NCBI GenBank assembly: GCA_964017045.1
Contig: OZ024804.1
Location: forward strand, 28,188,348-28,252,347
DNA length: 64,000 nucleotides
Origin: Omphiscola glabra
Lineage: Eukaryota > Mollusca > Gastropoda > Lymnaeidae
Direction: 5' to 3'
A program made the position numbers and the translations under genes. Position 1 is the first letter of the stretch, and each line of letters starts with the position of its first letter. Of the stretch, positions 45,201 through 56,167 are shown piece after piece. The notes below the pieces were generated by a model. That model saw nothing but the letters and a program-made list of their open reading frames with translations, made no database searches and was not told the origin of the DNA.

Positions 45201-48040
45201 ATTTTAAAGCCCGATTTTTAAAATAAAAGTTGATTCCCCCCCAATGTAGCCATAGCTGCCGCCAACAAGCTAAAAGCCTCAGGTATAACGATCATATCAG
45301 TCGGCATTGGGTCAGCTGTTGATCAGAATGAGCTGAAAGGGATTGCCAGTAGGCCAGAGTACGTCTTTAACTCCATCAGTTACGCTCTCTTGGATTATGT
45401 CAAACGTGATCTTGTGAAACTAACCTGTGACAGTAAGTATAATAATTGCGTACTTTTAAAAAATAATATTGAGGTTATTATGTCATTAGTTTTAATTGAA
45501 TTTCAAAAATTATGTTTGTAACAGCTCAAATGTGGACATAATAATTTATCTCGGATGATGTATTATTTTGGGTAATTGAATATGTACAGGAAGTAGATTA
45601 GATTATTGAGAGCATGCGCAGAAAGACGGAGGGAAGAATGGTGATCATGTACTACTGGATGGCCCTAGCCATGATCCATAGTTTTACATCTTATAAAATC
45701 GTCTGATTTTACACGTGTGAAGGAATATGACAATATACATTATTTTTCTCCAATTGTAGGAGATTTTATTATTATTGTGAATTGTGTCAATTAGATGAAA
45801 AAACTATAGTGATGACAAAATCAAGACGTTATAACTCGTATTTTCGAGGATCATGTTGTAACGGTGAAAGTGATTAATTAATGAGAAGTTAATAAGAAGA
45901 ATACAACTTAATACATCCAAGTAGAATGTAACATCTGCATCGCGAATAATGATGTTGTTACAATGTTGTCTTATTTTAATTTTAAAAATGTAATCTCACT
46001 TCTTTCTTTACGAATATTTGATATAAGTAAATTTGCTCAAACGAACTTAGGTCCGGATTTAATTGTGTTTAATTCTTTGAAATTAATTTTTTACGACTAT
46101 GAGTTAGAATAGATATTTATAGTTCCTTTCATATCGATATTTACGCAAAGTAACAATTGAATATATTTTATAAAGCTTTAAATATAATTTAAAAAATGCA
46201 TCAAATGTCTTTTTCGGATACGATACAAAACTATATATTATTATTGTATAATAGACGTAATACCTTATTTATATTTCAAATCTGGTGTTATGAAAAATTT
46301 AGCATGTATTAAATTTACACACATTTTTATATTATTTAATTATTTTTTTAATATAAAGTTATGTAATATGTGTATATATAATTAAATATCCGCTTTTATT
46401 ACAGTAGTTCTAGTGTCAATAATGGTAATTTATTTTTCGAACAGAACAAAATCATCTTATTTAAATGTATAAAAAAATACATTACATTCTAGCTCCATTT
46501 ATAAAACATTATCAGAAAATCTTTATAAGACTGCACAGTCAGATTAGGGTCTATATATTTGCTGCATCATGATTTGCTTTTAAAGACCATCTTCCTACTT
46601 GCGAAACTGTGGAGCATAATTTTGTGTTGTCACACGGGGACCCTCTCATTCGGTCGATTCAGTCTTCCTGGTGCTGACCTGTTAGGGCACATCTGAGGTG
46701 ATGACACCAAGTTACAGCTCGGGGGGGGGGGGGGGGTAGAGATGGGGTTGGGTGGTTAGTGATTGGAAAATAAGGAAAGGTAATTTAAAAAAATAAATCT
46801 CTCCATTGGCTTAAAATAACCTCCATTCAAAGTAGTTCTAAGCTGTTTTTATATGTTTGACAACTGCTAGACTATTGGTCAGTGTAAGAAATCACAGCTA
46901 GCTTGATCAAACAACTTAATACAAATGGGATAAAAGAAATATTGCACATCTTAAATGTAAAAAATGACGGTACAATTCATGAATGTCTACTCAAACACGC
47001 GTGTTGACCTTTTCGGCCGTTTTGCATTATTAAAATATGGGGCAATAATGGTTTCAGTTTGCCAACACATGTACCATAAACATTCTTTTTTGTGACAATC
47101 TAGTTACTCCAAATGGTTAATTTATAAAAATTGTTGACAATTTATTTATCCCAATGTTCGATTTTTTTTTTGTGACATTGTATTTATTTTAATGCTCATT
47201 TTATTTTTTGGGCACATTATTTTTTACAATTTTCAATTTATTTTATTATTGTGACATTACATCTGTTCTAAATCTGCATTTTTATTATTTTTGTGAATGT
47301 ATTTATTACTATTCTCAAATTATTCTATGTACACAGAGGAATAAATACAATACTTTCTCTCACAGTTTGTGATTATAAATATAGATTTAATTGTTCTATA
47401 AATGTATCGATGCCATGCCATTATAAATATCCTTTACACGCATTTATAAATGACACCAAATGATCATGGTGTCAAAAATTTGACTCTTGTCAATCTTTTA
47501 TGGATCGACCAGTTACCAAAACATGCATACGATTTAATCGTCGGCTATTTTTAACCTCGCAGGCTTTCACCTAATGTAACTCGTACTCAAAACAAAACAA
47601 AAAAAGGGGGGATGGGGGTGTCACAGTTAGAATACGTATTGTTTGTTTTTCTGGATCATAACTTGTGTTTTTTGTTATGTGAGTGAAGAAGCGAGACAAT
47701 TTTCACATTTAAATATAATCGACTAATTCACGTTGGACTATGCACTGGCTTGACAATGTGGCTATAAAAAGTGTGTACCTTTGTGAACCAGACATTAGAT
47801 TACATCAGAGTATATTTATTTAGATAAGAGATGTGAGTTTATAAATGTTAGGCAGTAAATATAAATTTTGTTGTTGTGATTTCCTTTGTTTCTTGAAACA
47901 TTGCATTGATGGTTTTCTCTCTTTTAAAAACTGTTGGAAACAATTTCGTATCTTAAACTACATACATTTGTCTTTAAAAGGGGTCAACTAAAGTCTGATA
48001 TGAAATAATTTCAAATAAATATTCTCCAGCTGCTGCTTAA
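36207..48040 (+). CDS. Gene 2: secreted acidic-repeat / Pro-Thr linker / single VWA protein (7 coding exons)
   Basis: Spliced model, 434 residues: exons 36207-36267, 38626-38955, 41448-41753, 42777-43024, 43974-44139, 45250-45432, 48030-48040. The total of 1305 nt is 435 codons including TAA, with every phase consistent. Order: signal peptide (1-20), acidic octapeptide repeats (21-130), basic Pro/Thr linker (131-232), one VWA domain (about 241-431), three-residue tail. The VWA has DASSSIG, GSGTRTD and MTDGRS, so the MIDAS site is complete, and a Cys lies at each end. It sits 14 kb downstream of gene 1 in the same orientation and shares its exon plan. Its linkers are oppositely charged, which could favour self-association (inference). 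Likely a matrix, mucus or adhesive protein; no exact family is recognised. Confidence 0.85.
36780..37075 (+). mobile_element. LINE 3'-end fragment in intron 1 of gene 2
   Basis: It encodes EVRSYLNRLHQLRDPSCRHC, then GQASETAEQLRAKCSKL, the cysteine knuckle seen at the C-terminus of the 22185 LINE, and ends with a segment (AGCTCGGACCC, then AATATTTCATT) also found at 44690-45055. Probably a truncated 3' copy of the same LINE family. Confidence 0.65.
37100..37960 (+). mobile_element. LINE reverse-transcriptase fragment in intron 1 of gene 2
   Basis: Broken RT sequence: LSQNQAGFRKGIS near 37170-37215, LGVAANMYRWISGFLTNSFI near 37343-37402, and LPQGSALSFTAFLAYINDLQ near 37459-37518 (the PQGSxLSPxLF motif). 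It lies after a 3'-end fragment, so these are two separate insertions or a rearranged copy. It contains stops and frameshifts. Confidence 0.68.
38085..38410. repeat. About 43-bp minisatellite before gene 2 exon 2
   Basis: Seven or eight copies of GAATGTATGTGAATGAATCT followed by AGCCAATGGAAGAATTCA. Confidence 0.87.
38626..38955 (+). CDS. Gene 2 acidic octapeptide-repeat exon
   Basis: A 330-nt exon, phase 1 to 1, acceptor CATTATCCCGAAG and donor ACAG|GTAAGT. It encodes 13 tandem octapeptides of consensus PPGF(T/I)EVE, the first and last diverged, then PTTT. The 24-bp unit is highly uniform in the middle and so recently homogenised. Two or three Glu per eight residues make it strongly acidic, with regular Phe and Pro-Pro. 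The function is unknown; an extended or calcium-binding spacer is possible. Gene 3 has a related but broken exon at 51999. Confidence 0.82.
39545..40015. repeat. 54-bp minisatellite in gene 2 intron
   Basis: Seven copies of a 54-bp unit (GTGAGACCGTAGTGATGTGT, then GAGAGGCCGCAGTGTGACAG, then TAGTGATGAAGTGG). 54 is a multiple of 3 and so gives long open frames on both strands, but no splice context supports coding. Confidence 0.9.
40030..40375. repeat. (CA)n-rich microsatellite
   Basis: CACACACGAACA-type repeat over about 350 bases. Confidence 0.92.
40713..41138. mobile_element. Foldback (long inverted-repeat) element in gene 2 intron
   Basis: Arms 40713-40896 and 40955-41138 are each 184 bases and nearly perfect reverse complements (tip CTATTGGTACATTTGTACC). 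The 58-base centre contains CCCGGGTCAGAAAGGGGGCG. No coding content. The right tip is tandemly amplified downstream. Confidence 0.82.
41105..41310. repeat. 42-bp tandem repeat grown from the foldback tip
   Basis: Five copies of CAACCTCTCAATTCTGGTAC followed by AAATG(T/C)ACCAATAGGTGCAA. The first copy is the right end of the foldback arm. Confidence 0.88.
41448..41753 (+). CDS. Gene 2 Pro/Thr-rich basic linker exon
   Basis: A 306-nt exon, phase 1 to 1, acceptor TTTTCCTTCCTAAAG and donor CCAA|GTAAGA. It starts AKPTTKRPMTTSRP and continues as PTxPPT units with Arg, Lys and Gln at x (for example PTRPPTPPPTKPPTQP), ending TAAPS. It corresponds in place to the Pro/Thr exon of gene 1 but is basic, not acidic. 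O-glycosylation is plausible. Confidence 0.82.
41873..42044. mobile_element. SPIN-like non-autonomous hAT element, copy 3 (intron after gene 2 Pro/Thr exon)
   Basis: 172 bp with ends CAGTAGTTCTCAACG and GCTGAGAACCGCTG. A perfect 8-bp target duplication TACTAGAT flanks it (41865-41872 and 42045-42052), matching nnnTAnnn. Internal GACCCTTTCAGTACAGTTCC and AAATTATTTTCGTAGCTAC tie it to copies 1 and 2. It carries a small internal deletion relative to them. Confidence 0.82.
42777..43024 (+). CDS. Gene 2 VWA, exon A
   Basis: A 248-nt exon, phase 1 to 0, donor CAA|GTGAGT. The acceptor CATCGGCAG has a weak pyrimidine tract, so the exact start is the least certain junction of gene 2. It encodes PPSVVPCKNATKADIIFVL, then DASSSIGLYNWGNQ and FFDLKDHYDHQSLSQ. 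Gene 3 differs at only two residues from VVPC onwards. Confidence 0.83.
43035..43310. repeat. Degenerate CATTACCATTA-rich repeat in gene 2 intron A-B
   Basis: Units with CATTACCATTACGCTATCAA and GTAGTCTATTGCCATTTAA. The first part is shared with the matching gene 3 intron. Confidence 0.78.
43665..43815. repeat. About 50-bp tandem repeat in gene 2 intron A-B
   Basis: Three or four copies of GCATGCCTAGTTACATTTGC followed by CATGGGTTCCACACCAGT. Confidence 0.8.
43974..44139 (+). CDS. Gene 2 VWA, exon B
   Basis: A 166-nt exon, phase 0 to 1, acceptor TTTTATGTAACAG and donor GCAA|GTAAGT. It encodes SLLGIEYPRGSGTRTDIGLL, with the MIDAS Thr, and ends IVIIMTDGRSDGPAA. Confidence 0.86.
44690..45055 (+). 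mobile_element. LINE 3'-end fragment in intron B-C of gene 2
   Basis: Encodes LIYGIAQQMSHVCKVFAAAI and then KEP-stop, followed by AGCTCGGTCTAATAAAAAG and AATATTTCATTAG. It aligns with the 36780-37075 fragment (YFTAQPSRCDRPVTYLPGP). It is a short, dead 3' piece of the same family. Confidence 0.6.
45250..45432 (+). CDS. Gene 2 VWA, exon C
   Basis: A 183-nt exon, phase 1 to 1, acceptor CCCCCCCAATGTAG and donor GACA|GTAAGT. It encodes TIAAANKLKASGITIISVGI, then YALLDYVKRDLVKLTCD with the closing Cys. Confidence 0.86.
45433..48029. other. Gene 2 last intron
   Basis: 2.6 kb of AT-rich non-coding sequence with a poly-G run near 46722-46736. No exon or mobile element recognised. Confidence 0.6.
48030..48040 (+). 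CDS. Gene 2 terminal exon, coding part (Thr-Ala-Ala stop)
   Basis: The acceptor ATATTCTCCAG precedes 48030. With the leftover A it reads Thr-Ala-Ala-TAA. The 3'UTR follows. The intron before it (45433-48029) is 2.6 kb. Confidence 0.75.
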
Positions 48041-48144
48041 CTCAACAAAAACACAAGAAGTTATCGAATGTGATCAATGCACCAGGACACAAGGCGGGAC
48101 CTGGATTTAAGAAGGAGTTAAGTGAGATTGAGATTCCACGTGAC

Positions 48145-48150
48145 AATAAA
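48145..48150 (+). promoter_or_regulatory. Gene 2 polyadenylation signal AATAAA
   Basis: Canonical AATAAA 105 bases after the TAA, a spacing like that of gene 1. Confidence 0.7.
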
Positions 48151-48649
48151 TTTTACAAAGTTATAGCGCATATTGTTCACTTCTTTTAATTGTTTTAACG
48201 TCTGTACATTTTGCGTTTGTCTTGGATATAAATGTTAAAGTTCTCTAGTGGTGTGTGAGTGTTATGGTGAAAAGGCGTAAGGGCTCAAAAGTTTTGGGGC
48301 TTAAAGGCGCAGGTGGCTAGTAGCGTAACTGCTTAAATTATTATAGCTGCACAATTGCTTAGGTTTGCATGATTTGTCGTCACCAAATTGTGCATAAATA
48401 TGACAAGACAGCTTTGGTTAATAATCGTGAAAACAAAAAAGGAAATCAATTATGTATACGTATATTGGCTCAATACCTTTCTAAAGTTTTTAAGGGACAC
48501 ACAAATTGTATTGCCGACATTTTCATTGAGTCATTGTGATACCACTTAAGTGACTCAATCACTGCATTTCTATGCAGTTATCATTTAAACGTAGGGTTTT
48601 GTGACTGCAATGCATGTGATGTTTCCAGTCAATGGTTTTCTTCTCTTAG

Positions 48650-48960
48650 ATGATCTACCATCCAAGGATTCCGATGTCTTAGATGAACCACCTTATGGGA
48701 CTACATCTCTTAAAGTAAAAACCATGTGGGGTTGATATCCCCCATATTTTAGATGAACCCCCTTATGGGACTACATCTCTTAAAGGAACAACCATGTGGT
48801 GTTGATATTTCCCATATTTTAGATGAACCACCATCCAAGGAGCCCCATCCCTTATAAGAGCCACTATCTGAAGAGTCACATCTCTAAATTGAGACACCAT
48901 CTGAGTTCCATCTCTTATAAGAGTCACTTTTAAAAAAAACGCCATATTTTAGAAGAGCCA
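48650..48960. repeat. Degenerate about 70-bp repeat downstream of gene 2
   Basis: Recurring TTAGATGAACC(A/C)CC, TATGGGACTACATCTCTTAA and CCATGTGG segments. Confidence 0.72.
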
Positions 48961-49459
48961 TGATCTGAGGTTCAGATGTCCCATCCCAAAGAAGAGTCAT
49001 TTCAGCTACTCTTAGTGTCTTGTAGTATAGTGCTTTGTTTGTCTTGGTGCCTTAACTCTGATTCAGGAGGCTGTAGACCATGTCACTTTACCAAAACACA
49101 TACCAACAAACAACAATGACACATCAAAATGTGCATTATGGTTATTTGAAATCGCAAGAGCTGTAACTGATAGAAATTTTTAAAAATGTGTTGCAAAATA
49201 AATGCGTCCTTGAATAAAAAATTGTATAGCAATTAAAAAAAAACACTACATAATTGAAATCTATAAATGTTTGACGTTCCACAACTCCTAATGAACCAAA
49301 AACTCATCCTTCACATCCTTGAGTTTACCCGTACCAGTTACATCACAGTCAGAATTACGAATGAACAAGCAACTTCCCCCAACTATTCACTTGCACTTTT
49401 CACAAGCCCTCTATGCATGATGCTGCTTCTTGACAAGAGAACCCTCGCCAAAGAAATAT

Positions 49460-50170
49460 CACATTAGGAAATGGCGTCAGCGGGCCGTCGAGCTAAAAGC
49501 TCTTTATGCCCTCCCTGGCGTCACCCACACCATTCAGGCGCCGGGTTTCCCCGACGCCAAACTGTGTGGGGGCACGCCAGAAACCTCCCCGGGCGTGGAC
49601 CGCCCCCACCAGCAACCACTCGATCGGGTTTTCCGAGGAAGACCTTCCCTGCCCTGAGACGTCTGGTCGACTGAAGACGCTGCGTTTAAAACGTCAGTAG
49701 TCCACTCTCCTAGGGGTCGGGACGGTAAATTAACGTCCTAATATATTCCCCACCCATGCCGGGGAAGCATCGGACGCCCTCTAAGAGGGATTCTACAGTG
49801 GGTTTCACCTCGTAACTAATTCGCGAAGTAGCTGGGACAAAACAGGTGGCCTAGGAGCAGCTTTCTCAGGGCTGCGTATTTAGAATCATCGGCCAGAGAC
49901 TTCCACCACAGCCTTTTGCCTCATATCACTTAACGGCAACTTGCAAACATGATCCCTCCTCTGTGTCGTTCTTTTCTTCCACCTGTGAAATATCACAGGT
50001 GGCAGCCCTGTAGGAGCCGTTTATTCCAGCAGCTACCATGCATGCCCCTGTCTGCCACGCGGGACACACAATGGTGGTTATGTTCCCCGGGTTAACATCG
50101 AGGGGTCGGTGGCCAACGCTTCCAAATCGGCAAGCCACCACATACTTGTCGACTGGAACCCCGGGTGAAA
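49460..50170. other. GC-rich island of unknown origin
   Basis: About 700 bases clearly richer in G+C than the flanks, with short open frames on both strands but no domain recognised. Contains a perfect 10-bp hairpin (49979-50002, CCACCTGTGA / TCACAGGTGG). Possibly the 5' region of a retroelement; not shown. Confidence 0.5.
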
Positions 50171-50194
50171 CCCTCGCCACTAAAAGAAAGAGAA

Positions 50195-50495
50195 TGATAC
50201 TGAGACATTATAGTGTGACATGATAGCGTGACATGATAGTTAGAAATGATAGTGAGGAACGATAGTGATACATGATAATATGACATGATAGTGAGCCACG
50301 ATAGTGAGACATAATAGTGTGACATGATAGTGTGACTTGGTAGTAAGACATGATAGTGAGACATGACAGTGAGACCTGTTAGTGATACCTGATAGTGGGA
50401 CATGATAGTGTGACATGATAGTGCGACATGATGGTGTGACATGATAGCGTGACATGATAAAGAGACATGATTTTGAGACATGATAGTGAGGCACG
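50195..50495. repeat. 15-bp minisatellite (GACATGATAGTGTGA)
   Basis: About 20 copies of ACATGATAGTGTGAC with substitutions, abutting the GC-rich island. Confidence 0.9.
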
Positions 50496-50499
50496 ATCA

Positions 50500-51998
50500 T
50501 TTCTTTTGTCGGTATGACGTAATCTTAAATAATCACGGCACTATCTTCAATTGTCTTATCTTATTCAATAATTACGTGTTTGAAATAAACCCAGTTGCAG
50601 GGAGTTAGTTAGAAACTAATGTTTACCGAGCCAGTCTACCTGGGGACACCTGGAGTCAAACCGGTTTGTTAACGTCATCATTAATAAATAAGTTCAGTTA
50701 CGATTCGGTCTAAGATACGACTTTATCACGTGTTGACAATGATTTCTCGTGTCTTGTAACCCAGTCATCTTTTATTCAAAGCCCATTCCATTTGTAATTT
50801 TATAATGTTTCATATATTAAAATATTTTCAAATCCGAATACAAACGCAGGTTATTGTAATTTTATCCTTGCCTCGTCAATGTCATGATCAATAAACATCT
50901 TATGATAATTGCTCGTTTCCTTAGACAAAAGCAATGATTGTTAAACTGCTATCCCTCTCAGGCAATGGAATAATTTGCAGCTGGTATCATCTGTCTAAAA
51001 TAAGCAGTGAAAAGGTGTTAATCGCAGTTCTTTCGTTATGCCTCTTACATGTGTCTTTTTAAAATATTGATGGTCAATGTTTACCGCCTTTTGCTCTTCG
51101 TACAATATACGTATATTTTATGCATTTTCGATGTGTTATTTACAAAAAATATTGTCAATGATTGTAAGCTTTTAGATATTGATTTTCTACCAGACCACGA
51201 ATGATGAATCATTTTCCGTCCGCATCACACTGTGTGTTGATTGTTTGAACCATTAATCTTCCCACGGTGACCAAAGAATTTATTATTTCCACAATTGCCC
51301 TAGGCGCATTTCGTTTACTTAGCTAGATTTAACATTGCACCGTTACCGCAAATTAGTGACCAGCTTGTAACTGAAATGGAAATTTGATTTAAACCATTAT
51401 CTTGTTATGTTCCCAGCTACTCTCACTTTCAAACGTAATAAGAAAGACGGCCATATAAGTGTAAAAGCTCTCTAACAAGCACAGCCTACAGAGACCCTGT
51501 GTTTGGGATCTGAAGTAACTAGAGCAGCAATTTGAAATTAGGCTCTGTCTGTAATGTTAATTATATAATAGATATTTGAAATGAACACATTTTCAGATTG
51601 CCAATGCCTTTGGGCGACTGATGTCTACACTTCACTTTAATGTGTCTTAGTATTGGTCCCTGTTTATGATCAAAACTCTGTCTGATCTTCCAAACTGACT
51701 CCCTCCTCCAATGCTACTGAAACGAGTCTCAGATCTTAGACCGCAGCGTTGATCTCAGTTTAGCGGCGTGATTTAAGGGAATGCTGTTTTTGCTCTGCCA
51801 TATGATAAAATTGTTTGGGTTATTAATCATGTCCATGCAACACCCAGAATGTTGCGTCCAACATCTGTCATATTCTTAATGAAATATATTATTTATAAAC
51901 GAGCGAAAGATTGACATATCAAATCAATACAGTGCACTTAAAATTATTTCAACATTTGCAGTATTTAAAGAACTTTAAATAAAATGAACTTATTTTAG
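50500..51998. other. Upstream region of gene 3, no signal exon found
   Basis: Searched for an ATG with a hydrophobic run and a phase-1 GT donor like those of genes 1 and 2; none is convincing. GACCAGCTTGTAAC at 51358 is shared with gene 2. Confidence 0.5.
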
Positions 51999-52507
51999 TA
52001 GGTTGCTCGATACTACAGAATCAAAGTCAACAACCCCAGTTCACCGAAAGTGAACCACCAGAATTTTAAGAGAAGGAACCCCAGTTTACTGAGAGTGAAC
52101 CACCGGTCACAGACGAACATGAATCTCAATATCCCGAAGCTGAACCTCAAGTGTCAGGTAAAGAACCACAATTTCATGAAGGAAAGCCATCAGTACAGGG
52201 AAATGAACATCAGTATCCCGAAGGAGAGCCACAATTACCCGGAAAAGAACCCCTATATCCCGAAGGAGATCCCGAATTACCCGGAAAAGAACCCCAATAT
52301 CCCGAAAGGAGTGCATCAAGTACCAGAACAAGAACCTCAGAATCCCGAAGGAGAGCCTCAATTACCCGGAAAAGAGCCCCAATTCTCAGTATTTGAACCT
52401 AGTAGTTTCCCAGAATTGGAACCTACTTCATATCCTGAATTTGAGCCTACCAGATTTCCCGAAGAAGAAACCTACCAGATATCTTGAAGTTGTACCAGCA
52501 ACTCAAG
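51999..52507 (+). pseudogene. Gene 3 Glu/Pro repeat exon, broken
   Basis: The likely acceptor is AACTTATTTTAG before 51999, phase 1. The reading begins VGCSILQNQSQQPQFTESEP, meets TAA at 52067, and continues as units such as EPQYPEGEPQLPGKEP. An extra A near 52308 and another A-run change near 52470 shift frame. The end (GTA CCA GCA ACT CAA G, then GACAA) aligns with the gene 2 exon end but lacks GT. Confidence 0.72.
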
Positions 52508-55043
52508 GACAATTTTTATTTAAATTCTATTGTAAACAAATTTTTCTAAATAACAATATCTTATATATTACGCTTGTGAATAGCAAGCAAAATATAATTC
52601 CAAAAAAAACTACGCTAAATATTTTTTTTTAATAACGCAAATGCGTTTGGTGCGATATATTTTCATTTATTTTCGGAAAATGAAACTGTCTCAATTTGAA
52701 TATGGTGTAATAATATTCAGTTTTAAAGTGAACGGTACATGAGAATATTAAGATAGTTCATGGGCGTGAAATAAAAACTGTGCAGTGATGTATCTTGGGG
52801 TGAAATGTTGCTCCAACATTGGGAGCCTTAAATGTGCGTTACTTGAGTTCATGTTTTGACAAGTAACTTAAGTAGATGGGAAGTTCACGCTTTGCTGTTG
52901 ACAATGTTTGGCAATCTATAACCAGATAAATTAAATTGTTATGTTTTTCCATTCACTTGATTACGTCATTAAAATGATTTGATTACTCAGTGAAAAACAA
53001 AGAAAATCGTAAAAATAGACATCAAAGGTGTGCTTTGTGCCGTCTTATTAAATTTGTCATAGCATTGTTCCCCTACATTTTTCTAAGATCGGTGTCAAGG
53101 GTATGATATTTCTGTTGTGATGTTAGTACGTAAAACATGTTTAGTTAGAGATTATAAGTGTAGCTGTATATATTGTGAGACAATGTTGTGACGTATTTGG
53201 GTTGGGTGAAATGTCGTCTTGGTTTAGTAGTTGTTATCATAGTGGTATGTAGATGGCCGTTAGACAAGAGGATGCTAATAGTTTGTTTAGCTGGAACTTC
53301 ATTAGTATATGTAATATATATATATATATATATATATAAACACACTATTGTTAATTGCGAAGAATAAACATTGTTTCACAACTAACAGGTTTAGAGTTAG
53401 TGTATCGGTATTAGTGCAGTGTTTACGATGACCCATGACACGAGGCAGGGCATAGACTATCACAGTACACATTGCTAGTCATTACAGGGATATAACGATC
53501 GTACGGCCATTGCACAAATATAATAAGATCGAAGGTTTCGTCAATCGGCACCCATTCGACCATCTACCTATGTGTGAAAATGAAGTGAACTATGAATACT
53601 GCTTGGTCCGTCTTCAGACCGACCAATACTGCCCAAAATATTTTCGTTTTTTAAAACTGTCTATGCACAGTTGACAAATGAACGTGCTCATTCATGAACG
53701 GGAGTCTCATCTCGGAATATTTTGGCGCGTTGTATATTTCATAAAATTTAAGAAGAAATAAAAAAGTGCTACTTTAACATACAACATTAATAAAGTTAAG
53801 CATCACGTTGTGTTTGCATGGATGTTTTTTGGTCAGTTTTTGTTTTAAATATGGGATATCTTGTAAAGTTCTGGATAGTGATGGATATGTGTGCCACGTT
53901 TAGAAAAATCCATGAATCCACGTAGAAGCGTATTCGGAAAATTTTATTTATGAAGCTCATACATGAAAGCTAAAATAACAAGAAATGTGTGCATACCCCG
54001 GCCCTAAACTGAAAATTTGTAAAGTTCACCCCCCCCCCCAACTTTAATGATAGGTTCATTTTATTTGGAAATAAGCGAAACAAAGTATGGGGAGAAGCAA
54101 GAAAACAAAGTATGGAGAGAAGCAACAAAACACAGTATGTGGTGAAGCAACAAAACAAAGAATGGGGAGAATCAACAAAACAAAGTATGGCGAGAAGCAA
54201 CAAAACAAAGTATAGAGAGAAACAACAAAACAAATATGGAGAGAGGCAACAAAACAAAGTATGGGCAGAAGCAAGAAAACAAAGTATGGAGAGAAGCAAC
54301 AAAACAAAGTATGTGGAGAAGCAACAAAACAAAGTATGGGAAGAAGCAACAAACAAAGTATGGCGAGAAGCAACAAAACAAAGTATGGGGAGAAGCAACA
54401 AAGTATGGGAGCAACAACAAAACAAAGTATGGGGAGAAGCAACAAAACAAAGTATGGGAGAAACAACAAAACAAAATATTGGGAGAAGCAACAAAACAAA
54501 GTATGGGAGAAACAACAAAACAAAGTATGGGGAGAAGCAACTAAACAAAGTATGGGGAGAAGCAACAAAACAAAGTATGGGGAGAAGCAACAAAACAAAG
54601 TATGGGGAGAAGCAACAAAAAAAAGTATGGGGAGAAGCAACAAAACAAAGTATGGGGAGAAGCAAAACAAAGTATGGGGAGAAGCAAGAAAACAAAGAAT
54701 GGGGAGACGCAACAAAACAAAATATGGGGACAAGCGTCAGCGAACAGACAAGAGTATAGTTAACAAAAACGTTGAGCTGAAATGTAGTATCCGAGAAGGC
54801 AGCAAGAGGAATGTGACAGTCCATTAGTAGGTAAGAGAATCCCTTTTAACAGATCTACCCATACTTTGTTTCGTTTATTTCCTACTACTTAACCTTATTG
54901 TCGTCTATCCCATAGTTTTATGATTTTTAGTTGAAATTAACAAAGTACGTTATTTTCTTTTACGCACTTTATCAGGACGTAGAGGTAGACATAGAGGTAG
55001 AGATAAGCTGATAAATATCGATTTTTAAATTGTGTCTTTTCAG
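52508..55043. repeat. Gene 3 intron with 25-bp minisatellite at 54075-54735
   Basis: 54075-54735 holds about 26 copies of CAACAAAACAAAGTATGGGG followed by AGAAG. 53313-53338 is TA repeat. The rest is non-coding. The long open frames in the array, on both strands, are repeat artefacts. Confidence 0.88.
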
Positions 55044-55229
55044 CTACGCAATCACCTACAGAGCCACCAACAGATCCACCAACCGAAACACCAACCCAGC
55101 CACCTACCGAACCACCAACCTAACCACCAACCGAACCACCAACCGAACCACCAACCGAGCCACCAACCGAACCACCTACCCCACTCCCTACACAGCCCCC
55201 TACAAAACCACCCACAACTGCTGTGCCAA
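55044..55229 (+). pseudogene. Gene 3 Pro/Thr linker exon with in-frame stop
   Basis: A 186-nt exon, phase 1 to 1, with good sites (TGTCTTTTCAG acceptor, CCAA|GTAAGA donor). It reads TQSPTEPPTDPPTETPTQPP, then PTEPPT followed by TAA at 55121 where GAA (Glu) is expected, then [10 protein letters not shown] to PTTAVP. A single G-to-T change explains the stop. Confidence 0.78.
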
Positions 55230-56167
55230 GTAAGAACAATTGTGTAATTCCTATCATTTGTCACCTGTGACTCCGTTGTCTAGGGTATGATAATTTAACA
55301 CACTGCCACTGTACATAAAGTACAAAACACTTGACAAAAGAGCTCTTTTCAGTTTTTAGTTCTAAACTTTTATTTCACTACTTACTCTCTAATCTAATAA
55401 GTTCTCCATTTAGTAATGTAGGTTTCGCTAACACGCTTAGCCAAAGAACCACACATACAAAAGGGCTCACAGGCAACACCCCTAAAAGAAACGGACAATA
55501 ACACTAACATTGACACAGTCAGCGTCCTACCCCCTCGCTCTCCCTGCTCTACTGACCACTGACCACCTGCACTCTACTTACTATTACCCTACCGTACTAT
55601 CCCTTTTGCATTTGGTATCCCTACGCTTATAGTGCAATACGCATTCACGCGAACACAGACTATCAGGGATTCTTACACCTTGATACCATTGTTAGGACGT
55701 ACTCTAAACAATTGTTTTCTTTGATAACAAGGTTTTATTAAAAAAGCATGCACCGCAAATAGATTTTAGGGCAAAAAATGCATAATCAAGTTCCCCAAGA
55801 AATGTATACGCAAATGTAGTAAAAGTTTATCTATCACAATTAAATTGGAGGTCAATAATGTTTTTCTTTAACTCGGTATAATAACACAAATAAATGTTTC
55901 TTCCAATTGAAGTCCAATTTATATTTCAATATTATCTTCACAAAGCTCTCAGATAGTTGTCATTGGTGATACAATAATATCTTCTGTCCATTTCTATCAG
56001 TGATGTTTCCATATTAGTGGCAACATTTTTTCATTTCAGCCTCTCAAAAATGTGCTGTTATCTAATTATGAAATAACAACACATTATTATTAACACATGA
56101 AATATATTCAATCAGGCTGGATTGCAAAACAATGGAAGATCTCTTAATTGAACTGTTTCTTCGCCAG
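55230..56167. other. Gene 3 intron between Pro/Thr exon and VWA
   Basis: Non-coding, AT-rich; nothing recognised. Confidence 0.5.

Noticed and set aside
51781..51845. Possible signal exon for gene 3 (MLFLLCHMIKLFGLLIMSMQ)
   Set aside because: Hydrophobic and upstream of the repeat exon, but no GT donor in phase 1 follows it and it has no likeness to the signal exons of genes 1 and 2.
53970..54827. Open frames of 188-284 codons on both strands
   Set aside because: Artefacts of the 25-bp minisatellite in a gene 3 intron.
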